Below, piece after piece: positions 8,503 to 15,439 of a stretch of 28,472 nucleotides of DNA. The stretch covers positions 1 through 28,472 of the forward strand of contig JACVCM010000024.1 in the NCBI GenBank assembly GCA_016742125.1, given 5' to 3'. The position numbers were made by a program, and so were the translations under genes. The number at the start of each line of letters is the position of its first letter. Position 1 is the stretch's first letter. The notes beneath the pieces are model-generated. The model did no database searches. It worked only from the letters and a program-made list of their open reading frames with translations, and was not told the DNA's origin. This DNA comes from Sphingomonadaceae bacterium (GTDB lineage: Bacteria; Pseudomonadota; Alphaproteobacteria; Sphingomonadales; Sphingomonadaceae).

Positions 8503-9186
8503 CTAGAACGGCTTGGTCGCCCCCAAGAAGCAAATGCCTGATATTGTGATCCAGTACACATAGGCCGCAATTCGCGCCTGCGCGATTTCCTTATCGAGTT
8601 TCGCCTGAATAATCGCATCGGGTCCGGCCGCAAGCGCGCGGAAATAGACCGTCCACTGCCGCATGACATAACGCAGGAACAGTCCGATGCACAGCGCGAA
8701 GGCGTATAGGATCATCTTCGTAGGATACCAGAATGTCCCGGTTCCCACTTCCACAGGGCCTGTGCCCATATAGGCCATAACGGACAGCAGGACGATACCG
8801 GCAATGAGCGGATAACGAAGCAGTTCCTCTGTGCGGGTAATCCGGATGCCGATATCGGTCTCGCGCTTGATAAAGGCTGCCCAGGTCATGCCGAGCCATG
8901 CCAGGAAGAAAACCCACATCAGCGTCAGTCCGGCGCCGTCGAGGATCGGCAGGAAACCGTAAATATGGCCCATGTGCAGACCGAGCGGGAACAGCAGCAC
9001 AATACCCGTGCGTGCCAATATGTCGATGCGGTATGCCGTTTCCATGTGCCTTTTGCGCTCCTCAAGGCTGAGCGCGCTGTTGGTCACATGATAGCTGGTC
9101 TGGAACACACCCCATTCGCCGCCGAGCCAGTAGACCATCGCCAATATGTGCACCCAGCGCAGGACATCGAGTTGCTGAAAATCCAT
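8503..9186 (-). CDS. Multi-pass membrane protein of unknown function
   Basis: A 227-residue integral membrane protein. The ATG at 9186 is chosen because GGAGG lies just upstream on the minus strand (9191-9199) and upstream in-frame codons run through the operator. Hydrophobic segments lie at about residues 8-26, 52-72, 76-98, 112-130, 140-160 and 203-222, giving around six membrane passes. Histidines sit in the first segment (RWVHILAM) and in the second (PLGLHMGHIYG), an arrangement reminiscent of heme- or copper-handling membrane families such as CopD or DUF2269, though I cannot assign it to either. The gene is monocistronic and divergent from the gene at 9275; the shared 88-base spacer holds the first palindromic operator. 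It is probably coregulated with the pathway. A role in electron transfer or transport is a guess. Confidence 0.8.
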   Translation of the reverse strand: MDFQQLDVLRWVHILAMVYWLGGEWGVFQTSYHVTNSALSLEERKRHMETAYRIDILARTGIVLLFPLGLHMGHIYGFLPILDGAGLTLMWVFFLAWLGMTWAAFIKRETDIGIRITRTEELLRYPLIAGIVLLSVMAYMGTGPVEVGTGTFWYPTKMILYAFALCIGLFLRYVMRQWTVYFRALAAGPDAIIQAKLDKEIAQARIAAYVYWITISGICFLGATKPF

Positions 9187-9204
9187 ATCATCCTCCCTGC
9201 AGGG

Positions 9205-9222
9205 AATTTGTCCGGACAACTT
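9205..9222. promoter_or_regulatory. Palindromic operator, copy 1
   Basis: AATTTGTCCGGACAACTT: two 9-base half sites (AATTTGTCC and, on the other strand, AAGTTGTCC) with one mismatch; the core TTGTCCGGACAA (9208-9219) is a perfect dyad. It lies between the divergent starts at 9186 and 9275, adjoining the ribosome site of the minus-strand gene. An identical 18-mer occurs at 15415-15432 in the only other divergent spacer of the island. The form resembles TTGT-N4-ACAA sites of GntR-type (FadR/FCD) regulators, but the regulator is not in the window, so the protein class is inference. Confidence 0.75.
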
Positions 9223-9226
9223 AGTC

Positions 9227-9254
9227 TTGGCAAGCAAAAAATGCAGGCTATGAA
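9227..9254 (+). promoter_or_regulatory. Possible sigma70-type promoter for the gene at 9275
   Basis: TTGGCA (9227-9232) and TATGAA (9249-9254) are separated by 16 bases and lie upstream of AGGAGG (9263-9268) and the ATG at 9275. The operator ends 4 bases before the -35 element. Assigned by eye only; other hexamers in the spacer could serve. Confidence 0.35.
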
Positions 9255-9274
9255 CATAGGTCAGGAGGTTCTGC

Positions 9275-9991
9275 ATGAAGCACCGGATTATCGAAGGGCG
9301 TCTGGCCTACACGTCGAGAAAGCCCGAACGAATGGATCAGCCCCGCGGCTTCGAAACATTCATGTTCACACGCCACAGCGATGGAAAGCTGACGCTGCGC
9401 GCGCATTGCGAGATCGAGGAACCCGATCCGACGGTGATGCGCGACATCATCTACTCAATCGACGAACATGGTCAGCCGATGGACCTGCATGTACGGCTGA
9501 CGGTCGGCGATGCGTTCATGGGTTCAGGCTGGTTGCGCTTTGACGGCAAGACCATAGAGTGCGAAAGCTTTGGTCCTTCCATCGGCAGGCTGTCGCAGCA
9601 GGTCGAAGCAGAATTGCCACTCGACGGTTTCGGAACGCACCCGATCGTGTCCGATGGCTATATGCTCGGCAACCACAAATGGAACCATGAAGGCGAACGC
9701 CATAGATTCAACTGCTACCTCCCCAGCCCCGACCATCGTGGCGCGACTCCGCCTATGATTGCGCAGGTCAGGATTGACGGCGTGTATCTGGGCAAGGAAG
9801 AAGTCACGGTGAAGGCAGGGACCTTCGCCGCGCGTCATTTCCAGTTTGTCGACCCGGGCGACAGTGGCATGGCTGGTGAACATCCACCTTATGATCTGTG
9901 GATTACAGACGATGAAGACTCGATTTTCCTGAAGGGGGGTGTCGGGGGCTATATGATGACCTGGTATGAACTGGTCGAGTTACGGCGCTGA
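9275..9991 (+). CDS. Conserved protein of unknown function, beta-rich
   Basis: A 238-residue soluble protein with no signal peptide. The start is well supported by AGGAGG (9263-9268), 6 bases from the ATG. The composition (alternating hydrophobic and charged residues, many Gly and Asp) suggests a beta-sandwich or barrel. The C-terminal third (VTVKAGTFAARHFQF, then YDLWITDDEDSIFLK and a final YELVEL) has the look of DUF3108-type proteins, which have an AG-F motif followed by a W-I/L strand; the resemblance is weak. The gene is alone in its transcription unit, divergent from the membrane protein, sharing operator copy 1, and its last 12 bases overlap the convergent DUF1330 gene. Possibly a lipid- or ligand-binding protein of the pathway; function not assigned. 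Confidence 0.78.
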   Translation: MKHRIIEGRLAYTSRKPERMDQPRGFETFMFTRHSDGKLTLRAHCEIEEPDPTVMRDIIYSIDEHGQPMDLHVRLTVGDAFMGSGWLRFDGKTIECESFGPSIGRLSQQVEAELPLDGFGTHPIVSDGYMLGNHKWNHEGERHRFNCYLPSPDHRGATPPMIAQVRIDGVYLGKEEVTVKAGTFAARHFQFVDPGDSGMAGEHPPYDLWITDDEDSIFLKGGVGGYMMTWYELVELRR

Positions 9992-10438
9992 AACCTGTTC
10001 GATGCCGTCTGGGCTAAAGTTGGTTTCGTAGCGATTGTCGCCGACCTTCCCGGCCATGTCGCTACGCACCGGAATTTCGGGATAGACAGTCACCAGATAA
10101 TCGCCCGATGACGGGTTGAGACGCAGCGGCTTGATCGTTTCCTGATATGTCCTGGAATACCAGAATGCCTTGGCATTGGCCAAGCAGGGGAAACGCACGA
10201 TCAGCGTTGCATGGCCCTTGGCCGGCTCGCCCTCAAAGGTAGCAACGGGGACAGGCGCGTTGACGTAATAGCCGCCAAGCTTCTGGTACAATTTGCTGTC
10301 GGCAATGGCCTTGGCATAAGCCTGCATGCGCGCTCGGTCGTAGGTCGGCCCGGCGACCACCATATAGACCGGCTTGTTGTCACACAGCTCGACGGGGAGG
10401 GTCGCTGTCGCCGCTGCAGCAAGAAACAAAAGACTCAT
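9980..10438 (-). CDS. DUF1330 family protein with N-terminal export signal
   Basis: A 152-residue protein of the DUF1330 family, a ferredoxin-like dimeric alpha/beta barrel fold. Family features are VYMVVAGPTYDRARMQAYAKA, LGGYYVNAPVPVATFEGEP, TLIVRFPCLANAKAFWYS and a YQETIKPLRL segment. The ATG at 10438 is used because it overlaps the stop of the upstream gene (ATGA). Starts further upstream would read through that gene. Before the DUF1330 domain lies a hydrophobic stretch, MSLLFLAAAATATLP, that looks like a short signal peptide lacking much positive charge. Most DUF1330 proteins are cytoplasmic and about 95-100 residues, so the leader and the ~25-residue C-terminal tail are unusual. It is the last gene of the minus-strand operon. 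The biochemical role of this family is not established. Confidence 0.82.
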   Translation of the reverse strand: MSLLFLAAAATATLPVELCDNKPVYMVVAGPTYDRARMQAYAKAIADSKLYQKLGGYYVNAPVPVATFEGEPAKGHATLIVRFPCLANAKAFWYSRTYQETIKPLRLNPSSGDYLVTVYPEIPVRSDMAGKVGDNRYETNFSPDGIEQVSAP

Positions 10439-10884
10439 TTGATTCTCCATTCGTCGCACAATGTCCGTTTCCAGGGTGTCCCGTCCCGGAACCATTGCCA
10501 TGTCCGCGCCCGGCTATTGCTATCGGGCGCAATATTGATCATTTCGATATAATAGGTATCCGGTACATCGAGCCGGTCGAGCTTCAGCATCAAGGTGCCT
10601 TCGTCGGTTTCCCAGCCATAGCCTGAAAAACGGTCGGTATCCCAATGCAGCCGCCCGTCACGATAGACGCCGCCAAATTCATAATCTGCCGTCCGCCCGT
10701 CGTCCCAGCGCAGGTGGTTATGCTGAATATAGGCGAAAGGCCCTTCGTCAGGAAATTCGCACCATGTCCATGTATGATGCCGGTCGAGCAGCATGCCGTC
10801 GCGATCGACATGCCGGTAGACGCCTTCCCATTCACCCTCGTGCCGGATCATGTTCGGCATGGCGGCGGCAAAATCGGCTTTCAT
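10435..10884 (-). CDS. Small lipocalin-like protein (paralogue of 16801-17280)
   Basis: A 149-residue protein with no signal peptide. The ATG at 10884 overlaps the stop of the VOC gene (ATGA), which fixes the start; the much longer open frame upstream is antisense noise through the VOC gene. Characteristic segments are MIRHEGEWEGVYRHVDRDG, WCEFPDEGPFAYIQHNHLRW, DDGRTADYEFGGVYRDGRL and ARTWQWFRDG. The same order of motifs (RHEG-W-GVY, FPD-GP-Y-Q-NH, WDDGRT, R-W-R-G) occurs in the gene at 16801-17280, so the two are clear paralogues, one in each divergent operon. The pattern of a G-W-G-Y start and repeating beta strands resembles DUF3598/lipocalin-like proteins. Ligand binding or an isomerase-type role on a small hydrophobic molecule is plausible; neither is proven. 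Confidence 0.8.
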   Translation of the reverse strand: MKADFAAAMPNMIRHEGEWEGVYRHVDRDGMLLDRHHTWTWCEFPDEGPFAYIQHNHLRWDDGRTADYEFGGVYRDGRLHWDTDRFSGYGWETDEGTLMLKLDRLDVPDTYYIEMINIAPDSNSRARTWQWFRDGTPWKRTLCDEWRIK

Positions 10885-11477
10885 TGCAGCAGCTGGTTGA
10901 GTTCGATCAGTGTCCCGTCGGGGTCGAAGAAATTGCAGCCACGCACGTTGATCGGTGGCGCGCCATTGCGACCGGGATATTGCTGTGCCCGCAAGGGAGC
11001 CGTCATTGTTACATTTGGCACCTTGGCGGCGGCCGCGCAGGCTTCCTCCACATTCGAGGTTTGCGTAACGATAACATGCCCGCCAACGCCCATGCGTTTT
11101 GGATAGGGGCCGGGATCGGGAAGCTTCGGATCGAGCCATTCCATAAGCCCGATCCAGCCGATGAACGGGTCATTTGCGTTGAGGAGCACGAGCCGCGCTT
11201 TCGCCCCTGGTTCGCCCGCGGGTAGGGCCACGCCCGACATGGTCACCACCGCGTCGTAATTGATCTTCATGCCCATGACATCGCGGTAGACCTGCAGGCT
11301 GTTGTCCATGTTGCGCACAATCATTGTGACCCGGCGGATATCGGTCGGGAGGCGCTCGGAAGGTTTTTCAACGCCGGGCGAGCTTTGTGCTGGCGCAGTC
11401 TTAGCGGGCGGCGCTGTTTCGCCATTCGCAGCGCAGGCGGTAAGCGCCATGCCGGCCACGGCAGCCAGATATTTCAT
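10881..11477 (-). CDS. VOC-fold (glyoxalase/dioxygenase superfamily) lipoprotein
   Basis: A 198-residue protein. The ATG at 11477 follows an AAGGAGAGGG ribosome site and overlaps the aldehyde dehydrogenase stop (ATGA). Residues 1-15 form a lipoprotein signal peptide (MKYLAAVAGMALTAC) with an LTAC lipobox, so the protein is probably lipid-anchored in the periplasm. A Pro/Ala/Thr-rich linker leads to a single vicinal-oxygen-chelate domain from residue ~45: RRVTMIVRNMDNSLQVYRDV, then GGHVIVTQTSN, and NFFDPDGTLIELNQ at the end. The usual first metal ligand, a His in the first strand, appears to be Arg, while the His after GG and the late Glu are kept. This may mean altered metal binding. VOC enzymes include dioxygenases, isomerases and resistance proteins. 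An exported copy inside a catabolic operon is uncommon; the reaction is unknown. Confidence 0.83.
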   Translation of the reverse strand: MKYLAAVAGMALTACAANGETAPPAKTAPAQSSPGVEKPSERLPTDIRRVTMIVRNMDNSLQVYRDVMGMKINYDAVVTMSGVALPAGEPGAKARLVLLNANDPFIGWIGLMEWLDPKLPDPGPYPKRMGVGGHVIVTQTSNVEEACAAAAKVPNVTMTAPLRAQQYPGRNGAPPINVRGCNFFDPDGTLIELNQLLQ

Positions 11478-12907
11478 CGACCCTCTCCTTCGGAATAGGC
11501 CACAAGCGGCAGGGGGGTGCCGGACTGACGGATCAGCGCCTGCTTGCGGAAAAAACGTAACAGGCCGCTGTCCCCCATGCGACCGGGGCCAAGGCCCGAA
11601 AGCCCGAAACTCGATTTTTCGGCTTCCCACACCATGGAGGTGAGCGAGCCATCGTTGATCGACACTGCACCTGCTTTAAGCTGTGCAGCAACGGCTTCCG
11701 CCTCTTCGGCTGTTCCCGCGAGAACCGAAGCCGAAAGGCCGTAAATGCCGTCATTGGCCCTGGCGATAGCTTCGCCAGGCTCATCAAAAATGGTGACGGG
11801 TATCACAGGCCCAAAGGTTTCTTCGCTCATCACCGTCATGTCGGAGGTGACATTGGCCAGGACGGTGGGGCGCAGATAGAGACCGCCGCCCAGGGCCTCC
11901 ACTTGCCCTCCGGCAAGCAACATAGCGCCTTTTGAAACCGCGTCATCGATCTGCGCTTGAACAATTACCGCCTGCCTTTCAAAAATGAAGGGGCCGATGT
12001 CGCCGCTATGGATATCGGGATAGTTGAGCCGCACGGCCTTTGCCTTTTCGCCCAAAGCGGCAAGAAACGGGTTGGCGATTTCTCGAGCGACATAGACGCG
12101 TTCGATTGACTGGCAGGCCTGCCCGCTATTCACCACCGACGCACGCAAGGCGATTTCAGCAGCTTGGACGGGATCCGTGCTCGCAAGAATAATCATCGGG
12201 TCCTTGCCGCCGAGTTCCAGACTGGCGGGAATGAAAGCATCTGCCGCTGCTGCGCCAACCTTGCGTCCGGTTGCGACGGAACCGGTGAACGCTACATAGT
12301 CCACATGACGGACCAGGGCCGCACCGGTCACGCCGTCGCCTTCGATGACAGACAACGGGATGCCTGGCGTGTGGTCCAGCGTTGCCATCAACGGTTTGAT
12401 GAACCGCGGCGTCACCTCGGATGGCTTTACGATCACCGCGCAGCCCGCCATCAGTGCCGGGATCGCATCGATCAGCGCCAGCGTCAGCGGAAAGTTCCAG
12501 GGACTGATCGCACCTACCAGCGGATAGGGTACAAGACGGGTCGATGTCGAAATCCCGGGAATCGACGTTGGACGATTTTCGACCTTCGCTGCTGCGATGA
12601 TATCGCCCGCTGACCTCGCCCAGCGCTCGATCAGTCGTACTGCACCATCGACTTCGATCTGCGAGATTTTCTGCCGTCCGGTGTCGATACTAAGTGCTTT
12701 GGCAATTGCAGCCGAATTTGCTGCAATCGCCTTGCTCCATCGCAACAGTGCTTCAGAGCGTTCGTCGATACCAGTCGCAGACCAGCCAGCCTGTTCGTCG
12801 CGCAATCTGCGGGCGAGCGCTATGATATCCGCCTCTTCCCGCGGCGCGATTTCGTAATCGGAATCGCCCGTGCGCGGATTGCGCACCTTCACTGCTGTGC
12901 TTCCCAT
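11474..12907 (-). CDS. NAD(P)-dependent aldehyde dehydrogenase
   Basis: A 477-residue aldehyde dehydrogenase that oxidises an aldehyde to a carboxylic acid in the cytoplasm. All catalytic elements are visible: Asn138 in SPWNFPL, Lys161 in IVKPSE (cofactor binding), the GSVATG turn, the general base Glu231 in LELGGKDP, the nucleophile Cys265 in NSGQACQS, and EETFGPVIPV near residue 370. The start at 12907 gives MGSTAVKVRNPRTG, the usual family N-terminus, and overlaps the preceding deacetylase gene by 19 bases. The C-terminus, with FGLSGLGPGRMGDSGLLRFFRKQ, follows the family pattern. Its position between the two ring-opening hydrolase candidates and the VOC gene suggests it oxidises an aldehyde intermediate of the pathway, one route to the dicarboxylate consumed by the LeuCD-like enzyme. 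Substrate is inference. Confidence 0.93.
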   Translation of the reverse strand: MGSTAVKVRNPRTGDSDYEIAPREEADIIALARRLRDEQAGWSATGIDERSEALLRWSKAIAANSAAIAKALSIDTGRQKISQIEVDGAVRLIERWARSAGDIIAAAKVENRPTSIPGISTSTRLVPYPLVGAISPWNFPLTLALIDAIPALMAGCAVIVKPSEVTPRFIKPLMATLDHTPGIPLSVIEGDGVTGAALVRHVDYVAFTGSVATGRKVGAAAADAFIPASLELGGKDPMIILASTDPVQAAEIALRASVVNSGQACQSIERVYVAREIANPFLAALGEKAKAVRLNYPDIHSGDIGPFIFERQAVIVQAQIDDAVSKGAMLLAGGQVEALGGGLYLRPTVLANVTSDMTVMSEETFGPVIPVTIFDEPGEAIARANDGIYGLSASVLAGTAEEAEAVAAQLKAGAVSINDGSLTSMVWEAEKSSFGLSGLGPGRMGDSGLLRFFRKQALIRQSGTPLPLVAYSEGEGR

Positions 12908-13794
12908 GCGCCGACAATCTCTGCACCGGTGGCGAACCATGCCTGCGGTCGCGAGCGGAGGTCAGTCAGCAAGTCCTCCAGCGCGCCAATCCGATAGGGC
13001 AACGCCATGATATAAGGCGTCAGATGTAGCGGCAACACGCGGGCGGCACCTTCTCCCGCCAGCCAGTCGAAAGCATCACGCATCTGCTGCGCATAGCTGT
13101 CGGCCGATTGCTGCTGTACGGTAATGATCTGCCGGTCGCTGAGTTCATGGTTGAGCGGCAGGTTGATAAGGCCATTGTTGAACCGGTAAGGCAGTTCATC
13201 ATTCACCCAATCGCAACAATAGCGCAGCCCTGCTTCGCGGAGCAAATCTGGTGTGTCCCAACTTTGCGACCGCGCTATAGAGAGCCAACCTTGCGGGCGC
13301 GTGCCTGTCGCGCGTTCCAAGCTCTCAAGCGACCTGGCAATCAGCGCCCGTTCCTCATCGACCGGAACGCCTGTTGCAATTGTGCCGTTCATGTCGGTCG
13401 AGTGCGCGATAACTTCATGTCCCGCGGCAACAATGTCGGCGATTAGTTCGGGATAACGCTCGGCAATCGCACTGTTGGTGGCAAAGCTTGCCTTCATTCC
13501 TGCTTTCGCAAACCCGTCCAGCAGACGGTAGACACCGACGCGATTGCCATAATCACGCGCGGTATAGTGGCGATAGTCGGGATAGGCCGTCTGGATATGC
13601 CCCGGCGCCCGGAAAGGAGTGTCGTTCGGCACGATCGGGAACCATTCGAGGCTCACGCAGGCCCATATAGCGACCGATTTACCGCCAGGCCAGATAACCG
13701 GCTTTCGTTCATGAATTGCGGACCAGCGATACATTTCATGATCATAACCATGACGACGCTTCGGATATTCGATGTAAGACGGGTCGAGCGTCAT
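12889..13794 (-). CDS. Polysaccharide-deacetylase-fold hydrolase, PuuE/imidase-like (copy 2)
   Basis: A 301-residue protein of the polysaccharide deacetylase (NodB) superfamily, in the branch containing PuuE allantoinase and bacterial cyclic imide hydrolases, which hydrolyse cyclic amides instead of sugars. It opens with YDHEMYRWSAIHERKP and WPGGKSVAIWACVSLEWF (residues ~35-52), a PuuE-like pattern where the TFDDG metal motif of true deacetylases is absent. At the usual H-x-x-x-H motif it reads HSTDMN (131-136), lacking the second His, and the GLRYCCDWVNDELPY and LHLTPYIM segments follow. The ATG at 13794 overlaps the stop of the preceding paralogue (ATGA). It is a tandem paralogue of 13791-14675, diverged strongly, so the two probably act on different ring or stereo forms. 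Specific substrate unknown. Confidence 0.85.
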   Translation of the reverse strand: MTLDPSYIEYPKRRHGYDHEMYRWSAIHERKPVIWPGGKSVAIWACVSLEWFPIVPNDTPFRAPGHIQTAYPDYRHYTARDYGNRVGVYRLLDGFAKAGMKASFATNSAIAERYPELIADIVAAGHEVIAHSTDMNGTIATGVPVDEERALIARSLESLERATGTRPQGWLSIARSQSWDTPDLLREAGLRYCCDWVNDELPYRFNNGLINLPLNHELSDRQIITVQQQSADSYAQQMRDAFDWLAGEGAARVLPLHLTPYIMALPYRIGALEDLLTDLRSRPQAWFATGAEIVGAWEAQQ

Positions 13795-14675
13795 CGCTGC
13801 GCGCTCCTAATCTGCTCCCTATAGGCATCGACAATGTCCCCCGCCCGCGTCAGCCATGCCCGCCCGTCAGCGGCAATGTGACGCAGCGCCTCCTCGAACG
13901 GCCCAATGCGATGCGGCTGGCCGATCAGATAAGCGTGCAAGGGAATGCACATCACCGTGCCGCCTTCATCCGCCAGCCGCTCATATTGCCGAACCAGCGT
14001 ATCGGCATATTCGCGCGGGCTCATATTGTAGACGAAGAAACCGTAATGGTCGTTAACCTCTAGGCTGTAGGGTATCGAGACAAGGTTGCCGGTCGCGGTC
14101 TTCACCGGTTGCACCTGATCGTCATGATATAGGTCGCAGGTGTAATCGAGGCCATATTCCGCGATCAGATCCAGCGTATGCGGTGTGTGGGTCAGCGCAG
14201 GCGCAAGCCAGCCGCGTATTATCTGGCCCGTAGCCGCCCGAACCGTCGCAATCGAATCTTCGATGATTGCGCGTTCCTGCTCCTCCGACATATCATAGGC
14301 ATAACGGGTGTTGTAAATACCGTGGCTGAAAAACTCCCAGCCGCGTTTCACGCCATCAGCGACCACTTCGGGATGATGCTGACACATTGCAACCGACAGC
14401 GACACCGAGCCCGGAAAACCATGCTTTGTCATTACATCGGCCATGCGCCAGTGCGACACGCGATTCGAATGGTCGCGATGGCTATAGCCGACAACATCGG
14501 GGTGCGGTTTGGTCCATGGCTTGCGCTTGGGATGCGTCGGCGGATCGATCTCATAATATTCCAGATTGGGTGCCACCCACACAGCAACCGATTTCCCGCC
14601 GGGCCACGTGATTTTCGCACGGCCGCGATACGGCGTATAGTCGTAGAGGTCTGGATCAGCCTCGCCTTCGTGCAT
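13791..14675 (-). CDS. Polysaccharide-deacetylase-fold hydrolase, PuuE/imidase-like (copy 1)
   Basis: A 294-residue relative of PuuE allantoinase and of cyclic imide hydrolases; the length is close to the 290-310 residues I associate with that group. Features are ITWPGGKSVAVWVAPNLEYY, GYSHRDHSNRVSHWRMADVM, GWEFFSHGIYNTRY (a single His, then Asn in place of the second metal His), GWLAPALTHTPHTLDL, YTCDLYHDDQVQP and CIPLHAYLIGQPHR. The NodB TFDDG motif is missing. The ATG at 14675 has GGAGG upstream and shares one base with the stop of the cysteine hydrolase (TGATG); a TTG one codon earlier is less likely. Placement directly after an amidase-type cysteine hydrolase is the expected pairing for a two-step imide or hydantoin route: ring opening, then amide or carbamoyl hydrolysis. 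Activity is inferred. Confidence 0.85.
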   Translation of the reverse strand: MHEGEADPDLYDYTPYRGRAKITWPGGKSVAVWVAPNLEYYEIDPPTHPKRKPWTKPHPDVVGYSHRDHSNRVSHWRMADVMTKHGFPGSVSLSVAMCQHHPEVVADGVKRGWEFFSHGIYNTRYAYDMSEEQERAIIEDSIATVRAATGQIIRGWLAPALTHTPHTLDLIAEYGLDYTCDLYHDDQVQPVKTATGNLVSIPYSLEVNDHYGFFVYNMSPREYADTLVRQYERLADEGGTVMCIPLHAYLIGQPHRIGPFEEALRHIAADGRAWLTRAGDIVDAYREQIRSAQR

Positions 14676-15358
14676 CAACGTGCCTCCAGCCAGTCGAGTA
14701 CCACCTGTACCGGCTCGACATCGGCATATTTCAGCTGCAGATCCGTGAGGTTGGCGAAGTGATAGCTTTCATGCTTGTCGGCGCAGGTCTCGATCGGGAC
14801 GATCGTCCGATAGCCATGTGAAAGCGCATCGACTGCTGTCGCACGAACGCATCCAGAGGTGCTGCCGCCTGTTACCACCACGGTGTCGACCTTGTGCCAC
14901 ACCAAATAGCTTGCCAGTGGCGTTTCAAAAAAGGCGCTCGGCATTCGCTTGGTGAACTGCATGTCATCGGGGTCGATCTGGCAACGGGAATCGAACGCAT
15001 GCCGATCTGCGCCATATTTGATGTTTTGCAGCGAATCAGGCGTATCGGTCCGTGTGCCCCAGACCCCGGCATCGCCGGCATTGTCCATATATCCGACACG
15101 CGACCAGATGACCGGCATCCCCTTCTCACGCGCTCGCCGAGAGATGATATTGGCATATTCGATTTGTTTCGGATCGGTTTCGTACGCGGTCGGAAACAGG
15201 TCGGTGCGGGTATAGGCCTGCTGGAAATCGACGTTGACGATAGCCAGCTTTTCGCCGAATCCAAATTTCTTGCGGGCGGGATTGGCCATGACTTCTTCGA
15301 ACAACTGCCTCGCCGTCTTGCCATCGCAGACCATCTTTGTACCGATAAGGGCCGCCAT
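14675..15358 (-). CDS. Isochorismatase-like cysteine hydrolase (amidase)
   Basis: A 227-residue cysteine hydrolase of the isochorismatase/N-carbamoylsarcosine amidase family. The catalytic triad is visible: Asp44 in NVDFQQAY, Lys137 in FTKRMPSAF and Cys170 in TSGCVRATAVDA, with normal spacing. Family members cleave amides or carbamoyl groups (N-carbamoylsarcosine, maleamate, ureidoacrylate, biuret) and release ammonia. The ATG at 15358 is preferred over one at 15373 because AGGAGA lies 5 bases upstream of it. It is the first gene of the minus-strand operon, reading away from operator copy 2. The N-terminal ~35 residues before the first strand are longer than in the smallest family members and match the N-carbamoylsarcosine amidase type. 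Likely role: hydrolysis of the linear amide produced by the neighbouring ring-opening hydrolases (inference). Confidence 0.9.
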   Translation of the reverse strand: MAALIGTKMVCDGKTARQLFEEVMANPARKKFGFGEKLAIVNVDFQQAYTRTDLFPTAYETDPKQIEYANIISRRAREKGMPVIWSRVGYMDNAGDAGVWGTRTDTPDSLQNIKYGADRHAFDSRCQIDPDDMQFTKRMPSAFFETPLASYLVWHKVDTVVVTGGSTSGCVRATAVDALSHGYRTIVPIETCADKHESYHFANLTDLQLKYADVEPVQVVLDWLEAR

Positions 15359-15414
15359 TTTCTTCTCCTGCACTTGCCAGCCTTTTGCCCAAGCGATAAG
15401 GGCTTGTCGAGAGC

Positions 15415-15432
15415 AATTTGTCCGGACAACTT
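15415..15432. promoter_or_regulatory. Palindromic operator, copy 2
   Basis: AATTTGTCCGGACAACTT, identical over all 18 bases and in the same orientation relative to the flanking divergent genes as the copy at 9205-9222. The core TTGTCCGGACAA (15418-15429) is a perfect dyad. It sits in the 81-base spacer between the cysteine hydrolase (start 15358, minus) and the alpha/beta hydrolase (start 15440, plus), ending only 7 bases before the plus-strand ATG. A protein bound here would cover the plus-strand transcription start and block it sterically, consistent with a repressor. The regulator gene is not visible in the window. Confidence 0.75.
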
Positions 15433-15439
15433 TTTACGC

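Noticed and set aside
12164..12613. Plus-strand open frames across the aldehyde dehydrogenase and deacetylase genes
   Set aside because: They are antisense shadows of GC-rich coding sequence with Arg/His/Cys-rich translations and no family features.
14894..15439. N-terminal extension of the alpha/beta hydrolase reading frame (634 residues in all)
   Set aside because: The extension lies antisense to the well-supported cysteine hydrolase and across operator copy 2; hydrolase homology begins at the ATG at 15440.
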